A DNA stretch of 40,986 nt from Bryobacteraceae bacterium (GTDB lineage: Bacteria; Acidobacteriota; Terriglobia; Bryobacterales; Bryobacteraceae), in assembly GCA_025927575.1 (NCBI GenBank), contig JAICLJ010000022.1, positions 1 to 40,986 on the forward strand, read 5' to 3'. Numbering within the stretch: position 1 is the first letter of the stretch; the number at the start of each line of letters is the position of its first letter. The notes under the pieces are model-generated. The model ran no database searches. It had not been told where the DNA came from and saw only the letters and a program-made list of their open reading frames with translations. Positions 8,570 through 17,031 of the stretch are shown here, piece after piece. The position numbers were made by a program, and so were the translations under genes.

Positions 8570-8974
8570 ATGTTTAAAACCAAGTTGTTCAGGACGTTGA
8601 GCGTTGCCGCCGTGCTTCTCATGGCCGCTTTCATGCTAGCCGCAAAGTCGGATGCAAAGGCCGGCAACCAGGATCTGGTCGGGAAATGGAAGATGACGTC
8701 GCTCAGCCCGGACGGCGATCCGATCCCGTGGAGTCTGAACATCAAGGAAGCCGATGGCAAGCTAGTCGCGACGCTTGATACCGAAAATCAGGGGGAAGCG
8801 GCCGCAAACGGTTTCACCGTAACCGGTGAAAAGATCCACTTAAAGGCGCCGTACGAAGGCGAAGAGTACGATATCGATCTGACGCTCAATGACGGCAAGC
8901 TCACCGGAACCTGGAGCGGCAACGGCGACAGCGGCAAAACAACAGGCGAGCGCGCTGCGGCAGCGCAACACTAA
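8570..8974 (+). CDS. Small secreted beta-rich protein
   Basis: A 134-residue protein with an N-terminal signal peptide (hydrophobic residues 9-25, cleavage probably near KSDAKA). The mature part starts with DLVGKWKMTSLSPDG and has alternating short strands (GKLVATLDTE, FTVTGEKIHLKAPYEGEEYDIDLTLNDGKLTGTW). This resembles small lipocalin-like beta-sandwich proteins often found next to hydrolases in Acidobacteriota. The function is unknown. AGGAGC about nine bases before the ATG supports the start. It is convergent with the DUF2264 gene, 10 nt away. Confidence 0.8.
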   Translation: MFKTKLFRTLSVAAVLLMAAFMLAAKSDAKAGNQDLVGKWKMTSLSPDGDPIPWSLNIKEADGKLVATLDTENQGEAAANGFTVTGEKIHLKAPYEGEEYDIDLTLNDGKLTGTWSGNGDSGKTTGERAAAAQH

Positions 8975-8984
8975 GAACGCGCGG

Positions 8985-10835
8985 TTACCCGTAGAGCATC
9001 CGGCGCACGTGTTCTTCGAGTTCTGATGCCTTGGCGGCGACCGGACTCGCATAGAAGACGTGACGGAGCGTCGTTTGCGGGCTGTCGAGCTCTTTCGTCA
9101 GAGTCAAGACTCCGGCATGGCGTTTCGTCACGTTTTGACCCTCGGTCTTCATGACAGTCAGCCGGTCTTTTTTGTCGGCGGACCATGCCCCGACGGCAAA
9201 GGAGCCCTCTCGCAGTAGCGGTGAAGCGGTCGTATAATCGCCGCCCAGTGCGGCCGAACCTTCGACGATCTCCAGATCGTCCAGCGGTCCGTGGGCGGTG
9301 ACTCGGTGCTCGCGAATTTCCAAATCGCCGTGGACTTCGATCCGGCTCGCGATTTCAAACTCCGTATTCGCCAACTTCGTAGTCCACGCCGTGATGATCG
9401 CCCTGCCGTCGAAGCCGCCACGCAATACACGCTGGCGGTATGCGCATTGGCCAGTCGCACGATTGCGGATTACTACCGCGTTGTCCGGCACGAATGAGTT
9501 CTCTTCCACCGACAGATTGAACGGGAAATGTGACAGGTAAACGAATTTCGAGTATTTATCGCGATAGTGAATGCTGCGGTTCACATTGTGCGATTCGAGC
9601 CAGCGCACCTGACCGGATTGACGATTTCCTGCCAGCATCATGCCAAGCGCATCGAACCGATGAGTGAAGTCGCCCTGCTCCACCGGCAGCGGTTCGGGGG
9701 TCGCCGTCCAGAACGGATCGTTTCGCGGAATCAGAAAGAGCGCATATGCCTGCATGCCCCAATAGGGGTGGCCGTTGTCGACATAGGTTTCTTTCAGGAA
9801 CTTCGATCCCTCGGGCGTGAAGGTTTCAAGCAATTTGCCGTCCGCCCGATCGAATGCCCCAAGGTCCCAGAGATAATCGATGTTCTTCTCGACAATGGTC
9901 CGCAGCAGACCCGGCGAATACGGCCAAAGCTTCTGCAGATAGGCGAGCACCAGTGGAGTCACGACCGCCCAGCGGTAAATGAGCGATCGGCCAAACAAAA
10001 CGTGCGAGCCGTTTGCGCCGAAAAAATAAGGGGTGCTTTCGAGGAAATCGTGCAACCGGGCGGTGAAGCGCTCGCGCCAGTACGGGTAGCGGTCACCCGC
10101 AATGCGATTCCAGTACAGAAAGTGACTCGCGAAAACCCAGAAATTGTAATAGTCGTAAACCGGTTCGGCGGTCGAATCGCTGTACCATCCGTCTCCCTTG
10201 GCAAGCGTGTCCAGAAAGCGCACATCCTCTTCCATCCACTTCACATCGGGCTGAAATTCCTTCCAGCGCGATGAGAGCGCAAGCCGTGAAGCCTGGTTCA
10301 CCGCCGTAAACCAGGCCCAGTTGTTATGCCGGACCGGCACCTGGGTGCAACTTGCCAGCCATGCCTGAATGTTCGCGCGATCGCGGGATTGGAGGCGGCC
10401 GAGAAATTTATCCCCCAACAGAAAAATGGACCACGCCACGAGCGACGACTCGACCTGCTTCTGATGCTGATGATCGGCGGGTGCCGGCCCCCAGTAGTCC
10501 GGATTCTGCGGGTCGAACGCGTGCCGGAAGGTATCGATCAGAACCTGCGTCAGGTCCGGAGCGCGGTGCCCGCCCATCCACCAAGCGCTGAGCGCCGGCA
10601 TCATGCGTGAGACCGAATCGTAGGTTTTGCCGGAAACCGCCACGCTCCCCGGCAGAATGGTGCCGTGTGGGAAATTGCAGACGGCGTAAGTCGGGGATGT
10701 GCTCCGGCACGCGGCGAGGTAGCCGTTCAGAATTTCCAAAAAATGCGGTTCAAACGGGCCGGACTGGTGCTGCTTGCCGAATACCGGAAACAGAGCGGCA
10801 GTACCGAGCAGCCACTCGCGGCGGTTCAACGACAC
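8985..10835 (-). CDS. Tat-exported DUF2264 family protein
   Basis: A 616-residue protein of the DUF2264 family, which has an alpha/alpha-toroid-like N-terminal region and a beta-rich C-terminal part and is found in polysaccharide-degradation loci. The N-terminus LNRREWLLGTAALFPVFG is a Tat signal. Family-like stretches are SRMMPALSAWW, VRHNNWAWFTAVNQ, DGWYSDSTAEPVYDYYNFW and YWGMQAYALFL. The fold suggests a lyase or glycoside hydrolase, but the reaction is not established. The GTG start keeps the Tat motif at the N-terminus. It is the last gene of a minus-strand unit after the isomerase and the sulfatase, 27 nt from the latter. Confidence 0.85.
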   Translation of the reverse strand: MSLNRREWLLGTAALFPVFGKQHQSGPFEPHFLEILNGYLAACRSTSPTYAVCNFPHGTILPGSVAVSGKTYDSVSRMMPALSAWWMGGHRAPDLTQVLIDTFRHAFDPQNPDYWGPAPADHQHQKQVESSLVAWSIFLLGDKFLGRLQSRDRANIQAWLASCTQVPVRHNNWAWFTAVNQASRLALSSRWKEFQPDVKWMEEDVRFLDTLAKGDGWYSDSTAEPVYDYYNFWVFASHFLYWNRIAGDRYPYWRERFTARLHDFLESTPYFFGANGSHVLFGRSLIYRWAVVTPLVLAYLQKLWPYSPGLLRTIVEKNIDYLWDLGAFDRADGKLLETFTPEGSKFLKETYVDNGHPYWGMQAYALFLIPRNDPFWTATPEPLPVEQGDFTHRFDALGMMLAGNRQSGQVRWLESHNVNRSIHYRDKYSKFVYLSHFPFNLSVEENSFVPDNAVVIRNRATGQCAYRQRVLRGGFDGRAIITAWTTKLANTEFEIASRIEVHGDLEIREHRVTAHGPLDDLEIVEGSAALGGDYTTASPLLREGSFAVGAWSADKKDRLTVMKTEGQNVTKRHAGVLTLTKELDSPQTTLRHVFYASPVAAKASELEEHVRRMLYG

Positions 10836-10862
10836 ACCGCATCTCCGCTCGTCAGGCCGCCC

Positions 10863-12422
10863 TTACTTCGGTCGTGTCGCATCTTTCATCGTCAATCCGG
10901 TTTCGTAAACGAGCTGGCGCGGCTCGTAGCCATCGTCCTCGCGCTGGCGAGTCATGCCCGAGTTCTCCCACGAGACCGGAAAATCGCGCCGCCAGTCACG
11001 GCGACCCCAGTTATAGCCGCGGAACGGATCGCGAGTTCTGTTCATCCAATCGAGCAGCCGGTCATGCAGTTCGTTGCGTTTCGCCGCATGCTCGGGCGAA
11101 TCGATCAAATTCTTCATCTCGGCCGGATCGTTTTCGAGGTCGTACAGCGCGTCGCTGGTCAGCACATGGATCGAGAGCTTGTAGCGGCCGTCGAACACGC
11201 AGCGTATCGGTTGAAACCCCCCGAAGCCGTCGTGATCCACTTCGTACCGACCGAACTCAATGAACACCTCTTCTCGCGGCTTCACTTTCGGATCTTTTAT
11301 CGTCGCCAGCATGCTGCCGCCTTCGAGGCTCTTCGGCACATCGAACCCGAACACTTCCATTAGCGTGCCCGTCACGTCAATGTGCGACACGGGATGCGTG
11401 CACACGGCGTTTGCCGGAGCATGGCCGGGCCAGCGAGCGAGAAACGGAATACGCGTGATCTCTTCGTACATGGCTGGTCCTTTACCCGTCAGCCGGTGCG
11501 ATTCGAGAAAGTCGCCGTGATCCGCCGTGTACAGCACAAGCGCATTCGGCGCATGTGCGTCAATCGCGTCCAGAACGCGGCCAATCTCACTGTCGATGAA
11601 CGTCAGGCAACCGAAGAACTCGGGAGCCTTAATCGGCGGCTGCACCCGGTCCAACCTGCCATCCGCCCAGACGCGCTGCTCTTCGGGCTTATCCGCAAGC
11701 GTGTCGTTGACGTTCGGACTGCCCGGGAAAACGAAGTCCTTGTACATCTCCGAATACGGCTTCGGGCAAAGTTGGGGACCATGCGGCTCATCGTAGGAAA
11801 GCACAAGGAGAAAATCTTCGTTACCGTGCTTCGAGAGGAAATCGATCGCCCGATTCGAACAGCGATGTCCGAAGGTAAAGTCGGCCGTCAACGTGGGATC
11901 GTTATTGGTGGCGGTTTCCCTGGATCGGACGCGGTCTTTCGGCGAAAGTTCATAGAGATAATCGCGCTGGTCGTACCAATATTTCGGATCCCACCCGGGA
12001 GCGGGCCGCCCCGTTCCGAAGTAGTCCGAGCCATCCAGGTGCCACTTGCCGATATAGGCAGTGTGGATTCCTTTATCGTGAAGACGCTGGCCTACGGTGT
12101 GTACGGTCTGCCCGAGCGGTAGACTATTCGCCCATGCTCCGTTGCTGTGAGGATAGGCGCCGGTGAAAAGTGCCGAGCGGGCTGGCGTACAAACCGGCTG
12201 GCACGTGTAAGCCTTCTCAAACCGGATTCCGCTCGCGGCGAGCCGGTCCAGATTCGGGGTATGCAGGCCGGTATTCCGGTAGCAATTCAGCATGTCCGCC
12301 CGAATTGAGTCGTTCATCAGAACGATTGCCTGCCGGGGCGCGCCATTCGCCGCCGAGCCCGGCTCGGAAGCAGCCGCAGCGCCCGCTATTCCAAGTGTCT
12401 TGACAAAATCCCGTCGATTCAT
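10863..12422 (-). CDS. Tat-exported Cys-type sulfatase
   Basis: A 519-residue sulfatase predicted to release sulfate from sulfated glycans or other sulfate esters outside the cytoplasm. The signal is NRRDFVKTLGIAGAAAA. The active-site signature is C78-T-P-A-R; C78 must be oxidised to formylglycine before export. Metal-site stretches are LMNDSIRADML near 35-45 (ND where many sulfatases have DD) and LYTADHGDFLESH. The ORF extends 10 codons upstream to a GTG, but ATG 12422 places the twin-arginine motif correctly. It lies 44 nt downstream of the isomerase gene and 27 nt before DUF2264, so the three are probably co-transcribed. No formylglycine-generating enzyme is in the window. Confidence 0.9.
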   Translation of the reverse strand: MNRRDFVKTLGIAGAAAASEPGSAANGAPRQAIVLMNDSIRADMLNCYRNTGLHTPNLDRLAASGIRFEKAYTCQPVCTPARSALFTGAYPHSNGAWANSLPLGQTVHTVGQRLHDKGIHTAYIGKWHLDGSDYFGTGRPAPGWDPKYWYDQRDYLYELSPKDRVRSRETATNNDPTLTADFTFGHRCSNRAIDFLSKHGNEDFLLVLSYDEPHGPQLCPKPYSEMYKDFVFPGSPNVNDTLADKPEEQRVWADGRLDRVQPPIKAPEFFGCLTFIDSEIGRVLDAIDAHAPNALVLYTADHGDFLESHRLTGKGPAMYEEITRIPFLARWPGHAPANAVCTHPVSHIDVTGTLMEVFGFDVPKSLEGGSMLATIKDPKVKPREEVFIEFGRYEVDHDGFGGFQPIRCVFDGRYKLSIHVLTSDALYDLENDPAEMKNLIDSPEHAAKRNELHDRLLDWMNRTRDPFRGYNWGRRDWRRDFPVSWENSGMTRQREDDGYEPRQLVYETGLTMKDATRPK

Positions 12423-12466
12423 TGTTCTGAGAGTCAGGCCGAACCCTTGCACCAGCCAGGCACGGC

Positions 12467-13390
12467 TTATTCTGTTTCCGCGCAGAACTGCCGCAAATAA
12501 CGGCCGCTCTGGATCAGCGATGCTTTGCGATTCTCGATTGAGCCTTCATACGCCCGGTCTTCCACCTCGACGCATACCGGGCCGTTGTAGCCCGAATCGC
12601 CGAGCACCGAAAAATACTTGCCCCAATCCACTTCCCCCAAGCCGGGCAGCTTCGGCGTGTGATATTCGAGCGGATGGGCCAGAATGCCCACCTCATCGAG
12701 GCGGTCTCTGTCGAGCCGGGCATCTTTCGCGTGGGCGTGGAAAATTCGCGGAGCGAACTCGCGGATGGCGCGCAGATAGTCCATCTGTTGCCATACGAAA
12801 TGCGATGGATCGAAATTCAGGCCAAACGACATGCTCGGAATCTCGTCGAACATGCGCCGCCAGACCGCCGGGCTCTGCGCCAGATTTTTGCCTCCGGGCC
12901 ACTCGTCCTTTGTAAAGAACATCGGGCAGTTCTCGATGGCGACCTTTATGCCGTGGTCTTCGGCAAATTTGATAATCGGCGGCCAGACCTGACGGAAGCG
13001 CGGCCAGTTGTCGTCCACCGACTTCGTCCAGTCCCGGCCAACAAATGTGGTGACAACCCCGAGCCCGAGCAACTGCGCGGCCTCGATCACGCGCTTCAGA
13101 TGTGCCACGTAGACATCGGATTCCGCCGTGTCGGCCGTTAGCAAATTCGGATAATAGCCGAGCGCGCTTATCTTAACCTTTTTCTTCGCCGTGAGTTCAT
13201 TTACCTCGGCCGCATCGTCCTTGGTGAACGAAGTCACGTCGATATGGGTGACGCCGGCATATCTACGCTCGGCCTTGCCTTTCGGCCAGCACATCACTTC
13301 CACACGGGAAAAATCGGTGGCAGCCGCAAAATCGAGCACTTCTTCGAACGACAGATCGGGCAAAATCGCGCTAACAAAGCCAAGCTGCAT
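12467..13390 (-). CDS. Sugar phosphate isomerase/epimerase-like TIM-barrel protein
   Basis: A 307-residue protein of the xylose-isomerase-like (AP endonuclease family 2) TIM-barrel superfamily, cytoplasmic with no signal peptide. It begins [23 protein letters not shown]. Likely metal-site strands are [10 protein letters not shown] (Glu), [12 protein letters not shown] (Asp, His), IFHAHAKDA (His) and VCVEVED (Glu). The substrate is not predictable from sequence; the neighbours suggest a sugar released by the exported enzymes. It is first in the minus-strand unit with sulfatase and DUF2264, and divergent from the glucoamylase-like gene with 135 nt between the starts. Confidence 0.87.
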   Translation of the reverse strand: MQLGFVSAILPDLSFEEVLDFAAATDFSRVEVMCWPKGKAERRYAGVTHIDVTSFTKDDAAEVNELTAKKKVKISALGYYPNLLTADTAESDVYVAHLKRVIEAAQLLGLGVVTTFVGRDWTKSVDDNWPRFRQVWPPIIKFAEDHGIKVAIENCPMFFTKDEWPGGKNLAQSPAVWRRMFDEIPSMSFGLNFDPSHFVWQQMDYLRAIREFAPRIFHAHAKDARLDRDRLDEVGILAHPLEYHTPKLPGLGEVDWGKYFSVLGDSGYNGPVCVEVEDRAYEGSIENRKASLIQSGRYLRQFCAETE

Positions 13391-13525
13391 GAGGCGATGC
13401 TATCACGCCCTACTATTGCGCCCGCCCCTCAAAAATAATTGGAGAAAAAACTGCAGGTAGCCGGGACGTTCTATTGAGTGATCCAGCATAATTGAGAAAA
13501 GTCCACTTTAGAAATTTGTAAGGCC

Positions 13526-14920
13526 GTGTCTGAAAACACTTTGGGACAAGACCGGCGGGAGTTCCTGTGCGCCCTGATGGGGCTGGGTGTGCTCGCCACC
13601 ACCGCTTCCGCGGCTCGTTCGCCGCATATCGATTACGATCTGACGCTCGATGACACTTTTATCCTCAACGAGTACGCGCGGCGTTCGTTCCGCTTCTTCG
13701 TCGAGCAGAGCAACGACTCGACCGGCCTGATCCTGGACCGCGCCGGCGCGGATGGCACCGTTCCCAAGAACTCGGTGTCCAGCATCGCGGCCACCGGCTT
13801 CGGCCTGACGGCGTTCTGTATCGGCGCCGAACGCGGCTGGATTTCCGCGGAGGAGGCGCGCGTCCGTACTCTGAAACTGCTGCGGTTTTTACGGAAGGAA
13901 GCGCCCCAGGTACATGGATTCTTTCTCCATTTCATGAACCCGGAAACCGGTGAGCCCCGGTTCAATTCGGAGTTTTCGTCCATCGATACGGCGATCTTGC
14001 TCGGCGGAGTGCTGATTGCGGGCCAGTATTTCGCAAACGATCCGGAAATTCCCGTCTTAGCCAAGCAGATTTACGATCGGGTCGACTTTGCCTGGATGCT
14101 AGACAACAAGACACTGCAACTGAGGCATGGATTCCGGCCCGGCGAAGGGTTCATCCGCTATCGCTGGGACCGCTACAGTGAAGCATCAATCCTCTACATT
14201 TTGGCGATGGGATCGGCCACCCACCCGATTCCTGGCAGAAGTTGGTACTCCTGGAGCCGGCCGCGGGTCCGATACAATGGCTGGTCTTTTATCAGCGGCG
14301 GGCCGTTGTTCACTCATCAGTTCTCGCACGCCTGGATCGATTTCCGGCAAATTCGCGACGCGCAAGGGATGGATTTCTTCCAAAATTCCGTCTACGCCAC
14401 CTATGCGCATCGCTCTTTTTGCCTGAGTTTGAAGCATCGTTTTTCGGATTTTGGCCCCAATTTATGGGGTGTGACTGCGTCCGATAGTCCAGGTGGATAC
14501 CTGGCATGGGGCGGCCCTCCGATCGAAGGGCCCATCAACGGAACCATTGTGCCGTGCGCCTCGGCGGGTTCGCTCATGCTGGCGCCCGAGATCTGCCTAC
14601 CGGTGCTTCGGGAAATGCTATCGAAGTACGGCGACACGGTCTACGGGCGGTACGGCTTCGCGGACGCTTTTAATCCGCAATGGCAGGGTGGAGGGCTTTG
14701 GGTAGACCCGGATGTGGTCGGCATCGACATCGGTATCTCCCTGCTCAGCATCGACAATCTGCAAAACGGCCACACCTGGGAATGGTTCATGCGGACACCG
14801 TACGCACAGCGCGGTATCCGGAAGGCGCGCTTTACCCAAGCGCCCGCGATTCAGGCGCCCGATTGGTCACAACGCCTAGCGCGGGTGGGAAATAAGACGC
14901 GTCTGTCACCTATCGAGTAG
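13526..14920 (+). CDS. Tat-exported glucoamylase-like (GH144-related) glucan hydrolase
   Basis: A 464-residue exported protein with Tat signal DRREFLCALMGLGVLATTASA. The rest matches the 'glucoamylase family protein' (alpha/alpha)6-barrel: SFRFFVEQSNDSTGLILDR, SIAATGFGLTAF, GFFLHFMNPETGE, SSIDTAILLGGVL, RYRWDRYSEASILYILAMGS, FTHQFSHAWIDFR, WGVTASDSPGGYLAWGGPP and YGFADAFNPQ. Some members of this group are endo-beta-1,2-glucanases (GH144), so beta-glucan cleavage is the best guess. The start is GTG at 13526. It is divergent from the isomerase-sulfatase-DUF2264 unit and may share its regulation. Confidence 0.87.
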   Translation: MSENTLGQDRREFLCALMGLGVLATTASAARSPHIDYDLTLDDTFILNEYARRSFRFFVEQSNDSTGLILDRAGADGTVPKNSVSSIAATGFGLTAFCIGAERGWISAEEARVRTLKLLRFLRKEAPQVHGFFLHFMNPETGEPRFNSEFSSIDTAILLGGVLIAGQYFANDPEIPVLAKQIYDRVDFAWMLDNKTLQLRHGFRPGEGFIRYRWDRYSEASILYILAMGSATHPIPGRSWYSWSRPRVRYNGWSFISGGPLFTHQFSHAWIDFRQIRDAQGMDFFQNSVYATYAHRSFCLSLKHRFSDFGPNLWGVTASDSPGGYLAWGGPPIEGPINGTIVPCASAGSLMLAPEICLPVLREMLSKYGDTVYGRYGFADAFNPQWQGGGLWVDPDVVGIDIGISLLSIDNLQNGHTWEWFMRTPYAQRGIRKARFTQAPAIQAPDWSQRLARVGNKTRLSPIE

Positions 14921-14938
14921 TTGGGGCCGCCAGGTGCA

Positions 14939-15529
14939 CTACGCCGGCGCCACAGCCGTTCCCCGGCGGAATAAACGCCTGAGTGCCCGCCAAACGAAGC
15001 GGATCAGGATCACCGAAAGAACGAACCCAATGATGGCCAGCACGGCGACGACCATCGGGTGTTTGGCCATCAGGACTGAGAAACCCACCGCGATGAAATC
15101 TTCCATGAAGCTGAGGGCGATGTTTGAAAAGGGCTCAGGCGATGTATTTGCGGCGAGGCGTGTCGCCGCCTTTGCGCCGTGGGAACTTAACGCTAGCGTT
15201 CCGCCGAGCAGAAACGCGAGCAACCGGATCTTCGGATCGAAATGGGCGAACGCGGATGCCGCCAGCACGGCGCCGGCAGGAATGCGAATAAAGGTGTGGA
15301 CGAAGTCCCAAACCGAATCGATTGCGGGGATTTTATCCGCGAGAAACTCCACCGCGAACAGCCCCAACGCGACTCCGATCACCCACGGATGGCTCAGATA
15401 GCTGAGATCGCCCGGAAGCCGAACGAAACGAAAACGTTCGAGTAGGCCAAGAGTCGCGACGGTGGCATAGAGGTTAATTCCCGACAGCCATGCTGAACCC
15501 ATCGCGAAGCTGAGGGTTGTCAGATCCAT
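14939..15529 (-). CDS. DUF4126 membrane protein
   Basis: A 196-residue inner-membrane protein with about five hydrophobic segments, matching DUF4126: AMGSAWLSGINLYATVATLGLL, then WVIGVALGLFAVEFLADKIP, FIRIPAGAVLAASAF and LALSSHGAKAATRLAANTSPEP. The C-terminus is strongly basic (RFVWRALRRLFRR) and probably cytoplasmic. The role is unknown. A TTG-initiated extension of 11 residues exists, but ATG 15529 (MDLTTLSFAMG) is the usual family start. It ends 18 nt from the convergent glucoamylase-like gene, and its start is divergent from the deacetylase gene by 56 nt. Confidence 0.82.
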   Translation of the reverse strand: MDLTTLSFAMGSAWLSGINLYATVATLGLLERFRFVRLPGDLSYLSHPWVIGVALGLFAVEFLADKIPAIDSVWDFVHTFIRIPAGAVLAASAFAHFDPKIRLLAFLLGGTLALSSHGAKAATRLAANTSPEPFSNIALSFMEDFIAVGFSVLMAKHPMVVAVLAIIGFVLSVILIRFVWRALRRLFRRGTAVAPA

Positions 15530-15585
15530 AGCGCCACTCGCCGCTCGATGCCAGTGTAACAAGCACCAGGGGCGTTCGGGCCTTT

Positions 15586-16359
15586 ATGAATGTTAGGCTG
15601 AGTGGCATGGTGCTGGTTGTCGCGGGCGCTGCAGCCGGAAGTTTGGCTGCTGCTGCCGCATACGGCATTGCGGCGCGCGGGTCGCAGCTGTTATCAAGAT
15701 CGGTATATCGAGGACCGGGCTTGCGCAAATCCATCGCGCTCACGTTCGATGACGGCCCGAGCGAATCGACTCCCATACTGCTCGATTACCTCGAGAAGCA
15801 TGCTGTGATGGCGACATTTTTTGAGTGCGGCATGAACGCACGCCGGTTGCCGTCCGTTGCGCGCGAGGTTGTCGCGGCCGGCCATCAGCTGGGAAACCAC
15901 TCCTGGTCGCACCCTTATCTGTTTTTGAGGGCGCCAGGAGCGATCAATCGCGAATTTGCCGATACTCAGCATCTGCTGATCGCGGAAACCGGAGCCGAGC
16001 CTGTTGTGCTCAGGCCACCTTACGGCCTCCGTTCTATCGGCCTCCGGGCCGTGCAGAACAAACTGGATCTTCTCGAAATTCAATGGACCATCATCGGCAA
16101 CGATTGGAAGCTGCCGGCCGCCGGGATTACAGATCGGGTGCTGCGGGGGGCGGCGCCGGGCGGGATCGTCTGCCTGCACGACGGACGCGGCGTTCGGGTA
16201 AAGCCGAATGTGGCTCCCATGCTCGTGGCAATTCGCGAAATCGTGCCCGCCTTGCGAGATAAGGGCTATACTTTTGAGACCGTTAGTGAGCTCCTGAGAC
16301 CCGACGCGCCACTCGAGGCGTTCGGCGAGCGGAAACGGCCGCGCCCCTTCCAAAAATGA
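15586..16359 (+). CDS. Polysaccharide deacetylase (NodB homology, CE4)
   Basis: Metal-dependent deacetylase of N- or O-acetylated glycans, possibly peptidoglycan or exported polysaccharide. A hydrophobic Ala-rich segment at residues 8-30 anchors or exports it. All five CE4 motifs are visible: TFDDGP (D55, D56), HSWSHP with metal His H105 and H109, RPPYG near 143-147, the D/W motif near 173 (NDWKLP) and LHDG (H198). Length (257) is usual for a single-domain enzyme. ATG is probable; a second ATG at residue 8 is possible. It is convergent with the peroxiredoxin gene. Confidence 0.92.
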   Translation: MNVRLSGMVLVVAGAAAGSLAAAAAYGIAARGSQLLSRSVYRGPGLRKSIALTFDDGPSESTPILLDYLEKHAVMATFFECGMNARRLPSVAREVVAAGHQLGNHSWSHPYLFLRAPGAINREFADTQHLLIAETGAEPVVLRPPYGLRSIGLRAVQNKLDLLEIQWTIIGNDWKLPAAGITDRVLRGAAPGGIVCLHDGRGVRVKPNVAPMLVAIREIVPALRDKGYTFETVSELLRPDAPLEAFGERKRPRPFQK

Positions 16360-16381
16360 GGTCGGTCACCTGAAATTGATG

Positions 16382-16921
16382 CTACGAAGCCTTTCGATGG
16401 GATAACCGGTCACAGGCGTCACCCGCGCCCAAAATCTTGATCGCGTCTCCCCCCGACTCGATATACGAAATTTTGCCCTCCTTATCGATCACAAAAGTGA
16501 CGCGGTTCGCCACGCCATATTTAGGCAGAAGAACGCCATACTCTTTCGAGGCTTTGCGATCGAGAAAATCGCTCAACAGCGGAAACGGGAGGCTGAGTTG
16601 CTCGGCAAAAGCCTTCAAGGAAGGGGTGTTATCCGTGCTGATGGCGAAGACTTTTGCTCCAGACTTCTGGAATTTGGCGATACCCAACTGGTACGCTTGC
16701 ATTTCCTTGGTTCACCCACCGGTGAACGCGGCCACGAAGAACGCGAGAACCACGGTGTTCTTGCCGCGAAAATCCGCTAGATGGACATTGCCGCCTTCGG
16801 TCGAAGGCAGCGTGAAATCCGGCGCCATATCGCCGACTTTTAATGTTGTCGGAGCCGCGCTCGCAGCGAATAGAGGGATGCCGGCAGTTCCGGCCAACAG
16901 TAAACGTCTGGTAATGTTCAT
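16382..16921 (-). CDS. prxU: Selenocysteine-containing peroxiredoxin (TGA recoded), exported
   Basis: One 179-residue AhpC/TSA-type peroxiredoxin read through an in-frame TGA at 16714-16712 (residue 70). The frame is the same before and after. The first part ends [12 protein letters not shown] and the second starts [14 protein letters not shown], so TGA sits exactly at the peroxidatic Cys of the family motif FTGGCTKEMQ. Downstream are the conserved [26 protein letters not shown] and [12 protein letters not shown] Cys near the C-terminus (GDACDRL) could be the resolving residue. The N-terminus [20 protein letters not shown] is a signal, probably Tat. GGAG seven bases before the ATG supports the start. 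A SECIS-like hairpin follows the TGA. The alternative is a nonsense mutation. Confidence 0.87.
16677..16696 (-). promoter_or_regulatory. Candidate bacterial SECIS hairpin
   Basis: On the coding strand, 15 nt after the TGA, GCGTACC (16696-16690) pairs with GGTA-U-CGC (16684-16677). This gives a 7-bp stem with one bulged U and the 5-nt loop AGUUG. The loop starts 23 nt after the TGA and has GU at its second and third positions, like the G-U that SelB reads in the E. coli fdhF SECIS loop. Distance, loop size, loop G and bulged U all fit what is known of bacterial SECIS elements. The fold was judged by eye only. Confidence 0.75.
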
Positions 16922-17031
16922 GAAGATCTCCGCCCATCAAGAAAGCTACCACGAGACGTTTGAGCGAAAGTCGCCGCTCAGGTTTGCTCGCCCCATTTGA
17001 CCCGTGGGACGGATTGCCCTCAAACTGGTAA

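Noticed and set aside
9567..12122. Long plus-strand frames antisense to DUF2264 and the sulfatase (for example 9567-10274, 10665-11363, 11382-12122)
   Set aside because: They lie opposite genes with clear domain motifs and Tat signals, and their translations are Arg/Pro/Val-rich with no recognisable motif, as expected for shadows of GC-rich genes.
15694..16353. A 219-codon minus-strand frame opposite the polysaccharide deacetylase
   Set aside because: The plus strand carries all CE4 motifs; the antisense translation has no motif.
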